Assembly (NCBI GenBank): GCA_020425915.1
Contig: JAGQQZ010000379.1
Coordinates: 1-6,069 of the forward strand
DNA from: Planctomycetota bacterium
Lineage (GTDB): Bacteria > Planctomycetota > UBA1135 > UBA2386
Reading direction: 5' to 3'
DNA: 6,069 nt
Each line of letters opens with the position of its first letter. Within the stretch, counting starts at the first letter, position 1. Positions 1-6,069 of this stretch are shown here, piece by piece. The position numbers and the translations under genes were made by a program. Below the pieces are notes generated by a model. It did not search any database. It saw nothing but the letters and a program-made list of their open reading frames with translations, and was not told the origin of the DNA.

Positions 1-107
1 AGGGTGTTCGACGGCGGAGTGACCGGTCCGGGCCCGGCTTGGGCGACGAGGCCGGCGCTTGTCGCAAGGGCAGTCGCGAGGACCGCGCGGTGGAGCTGCT
101 TGGACAT
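1..107 (-). CDS. N-terminal fragment of an exported protein with a Sec signal peptide (3' end outside window)
   Basis: Only the first 35 codons are visible; the frame is open to the left edge. The peptide begins MSKQLHRAVLATALATSAGL and continues VAQAGPGPVTPPSNT. This is a classic Sec signal peptide: a short n-region with Lys3 and Arg7, a hydrophobic Ala/Leu/Val core over about residues 8-22, and an AQA|G signal peptidase I site after residue 24. The sequence just after the predicted cleavage is rich in Pro and Gly, as in a flexible mature N terminus or linker. The ATG is supported by a GAGGT Shine-Dalgarno match 9 nt upstream. I chose it because the signal peptide starts exactly there. It lies 105 bp downstream of hflX on the same strand, so it may have its own promoter or be the last gene of the unit. 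No lipobox cysteine is present, so a lipoprotein is unlikely. The function of the mature protein cannot be judged from this fragment. Confidence 0.75.
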   Translation of the reverse strand, partial: MSKQLHRAVLATALATSAGLVAQAGPGPVTPPSNT

Positions 108-116
108 GGGAGGGGA

Positions 117-122
117 ACCTCT
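117..122 (-). promoter_or_regulatory. Shine-Dalgarno sequence of the exported-protein gene
   Basis: On the minus strand this reads AGAGGT. Its last five bases, GAGGT, match the anti-Shine-Dalgarno complement and sit 9 nt before the ATG at 107-105. It is the only clear ribosome binding site in the window and it fixes the start of the exported-protein gene. nadB and hflX have no comparable motif. I looked for -10 and -35 boxes in the rest of the 108-212 intergenic stretch and found no convincing pair. Confidence 0.6.
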
Positions 123-168
123 TCGTTCGTGGTGTCCGTGGATCGCAGCAGGATAGTCCGCGCGCGGG

Positions 169-188
169 TCGGCGTGACCGAACGCCGA
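169..188 (-). terminator. Hairpin downstream of hflX, possible terminator without a U tract
   Basis: A perfect 7-bp inverted repeat, TCGGCGT and ACGCCGA, encloses a 6-base loop. It lies 24 nt past the hflX stop codon in the 105-bp intergenic gap. The position fits a transcription end or an mRNA 3'-end stabilising hairpin. However, neither strand has a run of T after the stem, so it does not meet the usual definition of an intrinsic terminator. It could also be a chance palindrome in GC-rich DNA. Confidence 0.3.
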
Positions 189-212
189 TGTCCCAAGTAC
201 GCACCGTGACGT

Positions 213-1505
213 TCAGTCGGATTCCGGCAGGAGGGCACCCTTCGACAACAGGCGCCCCAGCATCGACGGACTGACCTGCACTTCCATCAGGCAGCCGTCC
301 TCGGTGTAGAACTCGCTGAGGACGGTCGCCGACGAGCGGATCTCGGCGTGCAGCGCGCCGGCGGTGTGCGGCACGAGGATCTGGATCTGCTGTTCGGTCC
401 GGGCGAGGTAGTCCTGCAGGACTCGTCCGAGCTGGTCGAGGTTCTCGCCGGTCTTCGCCGACAGAGCGACCGCATCGCCGCCCCGGGCGTAGAGCGCCGC
501 GAGCGGGGAGTGGTCCTCGATCGAGTCCAACTTGTTGAACACATAGATCCGCGGGATGTGGTCGGCCCCGAGGTCGTCCAGGACCTCCTCGACGGTATCG
601 AGTTGCTCCACGGCGTTCGGGCTCGAGCTGTCCGCGAGCACGAACAGCAGATCGGCGTTGAGCGCCTCTTCGAGAGTGGCATGGAAGCTCGCGACGAGTT
701 GGTGGGGGAGTTTGCGGATGAAACCGACGGTGTCGCTGAGCAGGACGGTGCGTCCGCCGGGCAGTCGCCATGGTCGTGTCCGGGTGTCCAGCGTCGAGAA
801 CAGCTTGTTCTCTGCGAGGACTTCAGCCGTCGTCAACGCGTTCATCAAGGTCGACTTGCCGGCGTTCGTGTATCCGACCAACGCGATCGTGAACAGGTCC
901 TCGCGCGCGCGGACCTCGCGGACCTTGCGGCCCTCGATGTCCTTGAGCTGCTTCGCGAGCCCGGCGATCTTGGAGCGCAGCTCGCTGCGGTCGAGCTGGA
1001 TCTGCTTCTCGCCCGCGCCGCCTCGCACACCGATACCCCCGCGTTGACGCTCGAGGTGAGTCCACATTCGCTTGAGGCGCGGGACCTGGTACTGCAAGCG
1101 AGCGATCTCGACCTGGAGCTTGGCCTGCGGGGTCTTCGCGTGGTGTTCGAAGATGTGGATGATCAACTCGCTCCGGTCCAACACCGTCACGCCCACGGCC
1201 TGCTCGATGTTCCTGCCCTGGGCCGGCGAGAGTGAATCGTCGCAGATGACGGCCCTCGCGCCGGTCGCCTTCGTGATCTCGGCGAGTTCCTCGAGCTTGC
1301 CGCGTCCGAGGTAGGTGTTGGGATCGGGGTGGCGCCGATGCTGAGCGATGCAACCGGCGACGTCGAACTCGCCGGTCTTCGCCAGTTCGTGCAGCTCCGC
1401 CATCGCCTCGATCGCGCTCCGCTGATCGCCGTGCGGGAACACGCCGAACAGGATCGCTTCGACGGGGTCCTGCTCGGAGGACTTGATGCGTTCGTCGAGG
1501 TTCAT
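213..1505 (-). CDS. hflX: HflX, ribosome-associated GTPase
   Basis: This is a 430-residue member of the HflX family (Obg-HflX superfamily of translation GTPases), cytosolic and about the usual full length. Known family role: it binds the 50S subunit and splits or rescues stalled 70S ribosomes using GTP, notably under heat stress. Visible in order: the N-terminal nucleotide-binding-like domain (about 15-115) with the family phrase NTYLGRGKLEEL at 63-74; the helical linker domain (about 116-200) with RQRGGIGVRGGAGEKQ at 153-168; and the G domain (about 205-370). The G domain has G1 GYTNAGKS at 211-218, the TRTR G2 region near 241-244, G3 DTVG at 258-261, G4 NKLD at 324-327 and G5 SAK at 349-351. 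A short C-terminal domain follows. All nucleotide-binding motifs are intact, so an active GTPase is expected. I chose the ATG at 1505-1503 because homologous sequence begins soon after it and it overlaps the nadB stop codon as ATGA. An in-frame ATG 29 codons upstream adds only Arg/Ser-rich sequence that overlaps nadB. No Shine-Dalgarno sequence is visible, which fits translational coupling to nadB. Confidence 0.97.
   Translation of the reverse strand: MNLDERIKSSEQDPVEAILFGVFPHGDQRSAIEAMAELHELAKTGEFDVAGCIAQHRRHPDPNTYLGRGKLEELAEITKATGARAVICDDSLSPAQGRNIEQAVGVTVLDRSELIIHIFEHHAKTPQAKLQVEIARLQYQVPRLKRMWTHLERQRGGIGVRGGAGEKQIQLDRSELRSKIAGLAKQLKDIEGRKVREVRAREDLFTIALVGYTNAGKSTLMNALTTAEVLAENKLFSTLDTRTRPWRLPGGRTVLLSDTVGFIRKLPHQLVASFHATLEEALNADLLFVLADSSSPNAVEQLDTVEEVLDDLGADHIPRIYVFNKLDSIEDHSPLAALYARGGDAVALSAKTGENLDQLGRVLQDYLARTEQQIQILVPHTAGALHAEIRSSATVLSEFYTEDGCLMEVQVSPSMLGRLLSKGALLPESD
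1502..1505 (-). other. ATGA stop/start overlap of nadB and hflX
   Basis: The nadB stop TGA (1504-1502) shares two bases with the hflX start ATG (1505-1503). The 20 nt before the ATG contain no purine-rich ribosome binding site. Re-initiation by ribosomes that have just finished nadB is the simplest reading, and it ties HflX production to NadB translation. Confidence 0.85.
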
Positions 1506-3160
1506 GGCGCGTCGGATGGAGGCACCGGCGGACCGTGCTCGACTTCGATCGAGCCATCGGCGGCCCGACGCATCAGGATGTGATGACAGCAACCCGCGTC
1601 GTCGCGTTGCGGGAAGTCCCGGCGGAAGTGGGTGCCCCGAGACTCTCGCCGCTCGAGCGCAGCAGTCGCACAGAGGGCCGAGACCGTCAACATGTTGCGC
1701 AGTTCGTAGCCCGGCCGATCGGTCGAGGCCCGCATCAGGTAGTGGTGCCAGAGGGCGATTCGCTCGCGGGCCTCCGCCAACCCGTCCTCGTCACGGACGA
1801 GCCCGACTTGCCGCCACATCAGGCTCTTCAGCGAGTAGAGCATGTCGTCGAGGTGCAACCTAGGCGCCGGCGTGTCGAAGCTCGGACCGGCCTCGGTCGA
1901 CGCCAGCGGGACCGATTCCCGTTCCTCGGCCGCCCGACGTCCGGTGCATCGTCCGATCACCGCGCCTTCGAGCAACGAGTTCGAGGCGAGTCGGTTGGCT
2001 CCATGAAGGTACGTCGCGGCGGCCTCGCCGACGGCGAACAGTCCCGGGATCGTCGAGCGCCCGCACGAGTCGGTCCGTACCCCGCCGATCAGGTAGTGGG
2101 CGCCGGGCCGGACCGGGATCGGGTCGCGAGCGATGTCGATGTCGAAGCCGGCGCAGATGCGCGCGATCGACGGGAAGGCCTTGCGCGGGTCGCCTTCGAG
2201 TCCGCTGAGGTCGAGGTAGACGTGCGTGTCCCCGGTCTCGACCATCCGTTCGAGGATCGCACGGCTGACGACGTCCCGCGGCGCGAGTTCGGCGCTCGGG
2301 TGGACCTCGGACATGAACCTGTGTCCATCACGGTCTCGGAGCACGGCACCAGCGCCACGGACGACTTCCGAGATCAGGAAACGCGACGCGCCGGCGATGT
2401 AGAGCGTCGTCGGGTGGAACTGAACGAACTCCATGTCGGCGAGATCCGCACCTGCCCGGAAGCACTGTGCGGCTCCGTCGCCGCACGCTCCGATCGGATT
2501 CGTGGTCTCGCGGTACATCTGACCGGCGCCGCCCGATGCGACGACGACCGCGCCAGCACTGATCGCGAGCGCGTCGCCGTCCGCCAGCAGGACCGCGCCT
2601 ACGCAACGACCGTCCTGCACGAGTAGGTCGCGCACGAAGGTCCCGAACTTGCACGTGATGTGCGGATGCCGCTCGATCGCATGACCGAGGACTCGCTGGA
2701 TCTCCGCGCCGGTCGCGTCGCCGCTCGCGTGGACCACCCGATTGACCGAGTGGCCGCCTTCGCGGCCGAGTTCGAGTGATCCGTCTGGGCGTCGGTCGAA
2801 CTCGGCACCGAGCGAGCACAGCCAATCGACCGACTCAGGCCCCTTGCTGATGATCTCACGCGTGATTGCCGGATCGGACAGGCCGACGCCGACCCGCAGC
2901 GTATCCGCCATGTGCAGGTCGAGGCTGTCTTCGTCGGTCAGGACGGCGGCGACTCCGCCTTGTGCCCATGCCGTGTTCGTCTCCGAGAGGCCCGACTTCG
3001 CGACGAGGAGCACGCGTGCGCCTGCATCGGCCGCGGCGAGCGCTGCCGATACGCCGGCGATCCCGGCGCCGACCACGAGCACGTCGGTCTGCAGGACCGG
3101 AGTCGTCCGGGCGTCGAAACTCCCGAGGCTTCCCGGAAACGTCGGTTCGGAAGCCCGCAT
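1502..3160 (-). CDS. nadB: L-aspartate oxidase NadB
   Basis: This is a 552-residue FAD enzyme of the succinate dehydrogenase/fumarate reductase flavoprotein family, slightly longer than typical NadB (about 530-540). Known role: it oxidises L-aspartate to iminoaspartate, the first step of de novo NAD synthesis, with oxygen or fumarate as acceptor; NadA then uses the product. Visible: the FAD dinucleotide-binding motif VVGAGIAG at 29-36; REGGHS at 133-138; ATGAEIQ at 149-155; FHPT at 248-251; PRDVVSR at 294-300, whose Arg295 matches the active-site arginine of the family; HYLIGGV at 355-361; and the NadB signature HGANRLASNSLLEG at 386-399, with Arg390 and Ser393/Ser395 in the substrate and flavin region. 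A helical C-terminal domain (about 435-520) follows. HGANRxASNSLLE separates it from SdhA and FrdA. The ATG lies 21 bp after secDF and in the same frame. No Shine-Dalgarno sequence is visible; a strong hairpin sits just upstream. The first 25 residues are poorly conserved, so a slightly later start is possible. No nadA or nadC is in the window. Confidence 0.97.
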   Translation of the reverse strand: MRASEPTFPGSLGSFDARTTPVLQTDVLVVGAGIAGVSAALAAADAGARVLLVAKSGLSETNTAWAQGGVAAVLTDEDSLDLHMADTLRVGVGLSDPAITREIISKGPESVDWLCSLGAEFDRRPDGSLELGREGGHSVNRVVHASGDATGAEIQRVLGHAIERHPHITCKFGTFVRDLLVQDGRCVGAVLLADGDALAISAGAVVVASGGAGQMYRETTNPIGACGDGAAQCFRAGADLADMEFVQFHPTTLYIAGASRFLISEVVRGAGAVLRDRDGHRFMSEVHPSAELAPRDVVSRAILERMVETGDTHVYLDLSGLEGDPRKAFPSIARICAGFDIDIARDPIPVRPGAHYLIGGVRTDSCGRSTIPGLFAVGEAAATYLHGANRLASNSLLEGAVIGRCTGRRAAEERESVPLASTEAGPSFDTPAPRLHLDDMLYSLKSLMWRQVGLVRDEDGLAEARERIALWHHYLMRASTDRPGYELRNMLTVSALCATAALERRESRGTHFRRDFPQRDDAGCCHHILMRRAADGSIEVEHGPPVPPSDAP

Positions 3161-3169
3161 CGTTCGGCG

Positions 3170-3197
3170 GCAAGCCGCGGCCTAGGCCGCGGCTTGC
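3170..3197. repeat. Perfect 28-bp palindrome across the secDF stop codon
   Basis: Two exact 14-bp arms, GCAAGCCGCGGCCT and its reverse complement AGGCCGCGGCTTGC, abut with no spacer. The match ends beyond both outer positions. In the minus-strand mRNA it could form a very GC-rich stem of about 12 bp with a CUAG tetraloop. The loop holds the secDF UAG stop (3184-3182), and the stem ends 9 nt before the nadB ATG. One arm doubles as the last SecDF codons (Glu-Gln-Ala-Ala-Ala). No T run follows on either strand, so a standard intrinsic terminator is not indicated. Possible roles are an mRNA processing or stability element, a control on nadB initiation, or a dispersed palindromic repeat. Confidence 0.9.
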
Positions 3198-6069
3198 TCG
3201 GCGGACTTCCGACCGCCCTTGCCCTCGCGCTTGCGCATCCAAAGCACGATCGGCGTCGCGATGAAGATCGTCGAATACGTTCCAGACACGAGCCCGATGG
3301 TCAGTGCGAACGAGAAACCCTCGAGCGAGCTGCCCGAGTCCTTGTTGACGACGAACTGGATCAACACCACGAACAACGTCGTCATGCTCGTCAAGATCGT
3401 CCGCGACAGAGTCTGGTTGATCGACGTGTTCATGATCTCCGGGTGGTTGGGATGCAGCCCGAGGCGATCCTGCTCGTGCAGGTTCTCGCGCACCCGGTCG
3501 AAGATGACGATCGTGTCGTTGATCGAGTAGCCGATGATCGTCAGGAACGCGGCGATCATCGCGAGGTCGAGCTCGGCGTGCACGAGTCCGGCCGCATTGG
3601 CGGCGACGACGACGCCGAGCGTGATCAGGACGTCGTGTGCCAGCGCGACGACGGCCGCGATGCCGTACTTGTACTCGTGGAACCGCAGCCTGATGAACAT
3701 GACGATCAGGAACAGCGCGACGACGAGGGCGCTGATCGCCGCGTTGCGCAGTTCGCCGACCATGCGGCCGCCGATCTCCTCCGACTCGGGGATCGGATCG
3801 GACAGCTCGATCTCGGCGCCCGCGACGGACTTGAGCGAACCGTGGAGTCGATCGCTGAGCTCCTGGCCGAGTTGGCTCAGCTTCATCGTCGACGGGACGT
3901 TGTACTCGACCGAGAAGTTCTTGCCGGTCTCGGCCGACGCATCGTCGAGGTTGGTGACCTTGTTCGGGTTCTCCGGGTCGTTGCCGTAGGCCTGCGTCAG
4001 CGCCGTCTCGAGATCGACCTGCTTGACCGGCTGCGCGAAGTGCAGGCGGATGAACGCGAACATCCGCGCCGGTGAGTCCGGATCGGGCGTCAGTTCGGCG
4101 CCATCGAACGCCTTGGCCACGAGCAGGTCGCCGAGGGTCGATTCGAGGATGCCGATGTACGGTGCGTGGAACTTCTGCTCCTCGGCGGTGGCTTTGCTCC
4201 GCGCCTCGTCGATCGCCTGACGCTGGTCGGGCGTCAGCTTGATCTTGACGTTGAACTTCGTCGACTCAGCGGCGTCGGTCTCGTCGCCGACGGTGTTGAC
4301 GACCCAGCTCGGGTAGCTCTTGTCGAACTCCGAGCCGGCGATGCGTGAGCGCATGTCTTCGGCCGTCATCGCATCCTTGACGACGACCTGGAGCTTCGCG
4401 CCGCCGGTGAAGTCGAGGCCGAGTTTGGTCGAGTCGCTGACCTGGAAGAAGTAGACGACGCCGGTGATCACGAGGATCGCGCTACCGAAGAGCGCGGGGC
4501 GCGTGAACTTCAGGAAGTCGAAGTTCAGGTTGGAGAACCACGACACAGCGTGGAACTCTTGGAACTTCTTGCCTTCGAGCAGATAGTGGAAGACGAGGCG
4601 TGAGACGAAGAACGCGGTGAAGACCGACGTGACGATGCCGATCATCAACGTCACCGCGAAGCCGCGAATCGGACCGACGCCGACGTTGAACAGCACGATG
4701 CCCGCGAGGAACGTCGTGATGTTCGCGTCGAGGATCGTGACCATCGCACGATCGAAACCGATTCGAACCGCCTGCAGGATCTCCTTGCCGCGAGCGAGTT
4801 CCTCTCGGATCCGCTCGTAGATCAGAATGTTGGCGTCGACCGCCATGCCCATCGTGAGCACGAGGCCGGCGATGCCCGGCAGAGTCAGCGTCGCCTCGAG
4901 GAAGTTGATCGCGCCGATGATCAGGAAGACGTTGAGCGCGATCGCCGTGAAGGCGACGAGCCCGGCGAGCCGGTAGTAGAACAGGATGAACACCAGCACG
5001 ACCGCGCCGCCGATCATGATCGACAGCAGGCCGAGCTCGACCGCCATGGCGCCGAGGCTGGCGCCGATCGTGATGCGCGAGGTCTCGATCGGCTTGACCT
5101 TGAGCGAGCCGGTCTTCAGTACCTTGACCATCCGGGCGACCTGCGCCTCGGTGAACTGGCCGGTGATGATGCCGCTGCCGGGGATTCGGCTGATGAACTG
5201 CGGCGCCGACTGGACGAAGCCGTTGAGGATGATCGCGCTCCGCTGCCCGATGTACTCCTCGGACCAATCGGCGTACAGGTCCGCCTTCGACTGCTTCAGC
5301 TTGTATCCGATCGCCGGACGACCGACGTCGTCGACGGTTCGACGGATACCGGTCGCGTCCAGGTCATCACCCGAGAAACTGACCTCGTTGGTGTTGATCG
5401 GGTAGTAGGAGATCAGCTCCTGACCTTCCTTGGGAGGAGTCGACAGCGCGGCCGCGTCGTACAGGGTGACGACTTGCTCGTCGTCGAGGTCGCGGCCTGC
5501 CTCACTGCTCCAGACCGAGCTGTTGTCGAGGCTGGCGCCGTTTGCCTTCGGCACCCAGTTCAGGTCCTGATCCTTGAGCGTCGCGTTGTATTCCGCGACG
5601 TTCGTCGGCTTCTCGGCCAGGGATGCGCGGTGGTCGTCCTCGTCGAGCCAGGCGTTGAAGGCGTCGCGCGCCTTCGCCAGGTCGTACGACACCCCGTTCT
5701 TGTCGTACTGGTCGTTGGCCATGATCCGCATCTCGAGCGTGCCGAGATCGGAGACCCGCGCGGCGACCGCGTTGAGCTCCGTCGTGTCCATCGCCGGCAG
5801 CTCGATCAGCAGACCCGTCTCGCCACGCCGAACGACGACCGCCTCGAGCACGCCGGTCGGATCGATCCGCTCGGCGATGACGCCGACGGTCTCGTTCATC
5901 AGCTGATCGATCTCGGCGTCGCTCGGGTGCGTCGGGAACGTCCCGTCCTTCACGGCCTGATCGATGTCGATCTCGTAGATCAACTCGGTCCCACCGCGCA
6001 GGTCGGGGCCGAGCTTGAGCTCCTTGAACGCGGTCGCCAGGATCGCGGCGGCCGTGACGATGAGGACCA
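3182..6069 (-). CDS. secDF: SecDF fused protein translocase accessory subunit (5' end outside window)
   Basis: The frame is open to the right edge; 961 residues are visible, numbered here from the first complete codon. It is an inner-membrane RND-type motor that uses the proton gradient to pull exported proteins through SecYEG; SecD and SecF are joined in one chain. SecD half: the end of TM1 (1-14); LGPDLRGG at about 19-26, the variant of the usual LGLDLRGG; a periplasmic P1 region (about 27-338) with FSGDDL and GRPAIGYKL; TM2-TM6 (about 339-493), including GMAVDANILIYERIREE at 407-423 with proton-relay Asp411. SecF half: TM1 (about 525-542); GLDFTGG at 550-556; a large periplasmic domain to about 775; TM2-TM6 (776-943), with GYSINDTIVIFDR at 846-858 carrying Asp851; and Arg889, matching the conserved SecF arginine. 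The chain ends in a basic cytosolic tail. All three proton-path residues are present. A TTG within LGPDLRGGTELIYE (5983-5981) is not the start, because coding sequence and TM1 continue upstream of it. The true start is outside the window. nadB follows after 21 bp. Confidence 0.97.
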   Translation of the reverse strand, partial: VLIVTAAAILATAFKELKLGPDLRGGTELIYEIDIDQAVKDGTFPTHPSDAEIDQLMNETVGVIAERIDPTGVLEAVVVRRGETGLLIELPAMDTTELNAVAARVSDLGTLEMRIMANDQYDKNGVSYDLAKARDAFNAWLDEDDHRASLAEKPTNVAEYNATLKDQDLNWVPKANGASLDNSSVWSSEAGRDLDDEQVVTLYDAAALSTPPKEGQELISYYPINTNEVSFSGDDLDATGIRRTVDDVGRPAIGYKLKQSKADLYADWSEEYIGQRSAIILNGFVQSAPQFISRIPGSGIITGQFTEAQVARMVKVLKTGSLKVKPIETSRITIGASLGAMAVELGLLSIMIGGAVVLVFILFYYRLAGLVAFTAIALNVFLIIGAINFLEATLTLPGIAGLVLTMGMAVDANILIYERIREELARGKEILQAVRIGFDRAMVTILDANITTFLAGIVLFNVGVGPIRGFAVTLMIGIVTSVFTAFFVSRLVFHYLLEGKKFQEFHAVSWFSNLNFDFLKFTRPALFGSAILVITGVVYFFQVSDSTKLGLDFTGGAKLQVVVKDAMTAEDMRSRIAGSEFDKSYPSWVVNTVGDETDAAESTKFNVKIKLTPDQRQAIDEARSKATAEEQKFHAPYIGILESTLGDLLVAKAFDGAELTPDPDSPARMFAFIRLHFAQPVKQVDLETALTQAYGNDPENPNKVTNLDDASAETGKNFSVEYNVPSTMKLSQLGQELSDRLHGSLKSVAGAEIELSDPIPESEEIGGRMVGELRNAAISALVVALFLIVMFIRLRFHEYKYGIAAVVALAHDVLITLGVVVAANAAGLVHAELDLAMIAAFLTIIGYSINDTIVIFDRVRENLHEQDRLGLHPNHPEIMNTSINQTLSRTILTSMTTLFVVLIQFVVNKDSGSSLEGFSFALTIGLVSGTYSTIFIATPIVLWMRKREGKGGRKSAEQAAA

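Noticed and set aside
149..180. Possible sigma-70 promoter before the exported-protein gene (TATCCT as -10)
   Set aside because: No acceptable -35 element lies 16-18 bp upstream, and a single weak hexamer is not enough to call a promoter.
59..274. Plus-strand 71-codon open frame across the hflX/exported-protein gap
   Set aside because: It runs antisense to the signal peptide and the hflX 3' end, and its Arg/Gly/Ser-rich product has no recognisable features.
348..1235. Plus-strand open frame (295 codons) inside hflX
   Set aside because: It is antisense to the intact HflX G domain and its leucine/arginine/valine-rich product matches no family I recognise.
1506..1592. 29-codon N-terminal extension of hflX from an upstream ATG
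   Set aside because: It would overlap nadB by 91 bp and adds only Arg/Ser-rich sequence not seen in HflX; the ATG at 1505 gives the normal length and an ATGA overlap.
1535..2626. Long plus-strand open frame (363 codons) inside nadB
   Set aside because: It is fully antisense to conserved NadB motifs, has no recognisable domain and has a composition typical of shadow frames.
2912..4075. Long plus-strand open frame (387 codons) opposite secDF and nadB
   Set aside because: It lies antisense to two firmly identified genes. Its product is rich in Arg, Asp, His and Glu with no recognisable domain, as expected of a shadow frame in high-GC coding DNA.
5981..5983. TTG as the start codon of secDF
   Set aside because: The frame stays open upstream to the window edge and encodes the conserved LGPDLRGG motif and part of TM1, so this TTG is an internal leucine codon.

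Overview
The window is a compact, high-GC bacterial chromosome segment in which every supported gene lies on the minus strand. In transcription order, from right to left, it holds: a fused secDF translocase gene whose 5' end is cut off by the right edge of the window; nadB (L-aspartate oxidase); hflX (ribosome-associated GTPase); and the first 35 codons of a gene for a signal-peptide-bearing exported protein, cut off by the left edge. I see no RNA gene, mobile element, CRISPR array or phage gene.

secDF and nadB are 21 bp apart, and nadB and hflX overlap by an ATGA stop/start. The three therefore look like one transcription unit, although it joins three unrelated jobs: protein export, NAD synthesis and ribosome rescue or splitting. 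Neither nadB nor hflX has a visible Shine-Dalgarno sequence, so both probably depend on coupling to the upstream gene. A 105-bp intergenic stretch separates hflX from the exported-protein gene. It holds a small hairpin and a good ribosome binding site, so a new unit may begin there.

The organism cannot be named from the sequence. Fusion of SecD and SecF into one chain, the high GC content, and a SecD N-terminal motif ending in a Planctomycete-like LIYEI phrase make Planctomycetota a reasonable guess. This is inference; other high-GC lineages with fused SecDF are possible.

Most of the region is ordinary housekeeping sequence, and I do not see a new biological system. The most unusual element is a perfect 28-bp palindrome exactly at the secDF/nadB junction. 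Its centre is the secDF amber stop codon and its promoter-distal arm ends 9 nt before the nadB start codon. nadB is also in the same reading frame as secDF, with only that UAG between them. The second point of interest is the enlarged SecF-half periplasmic domain of SecDF.
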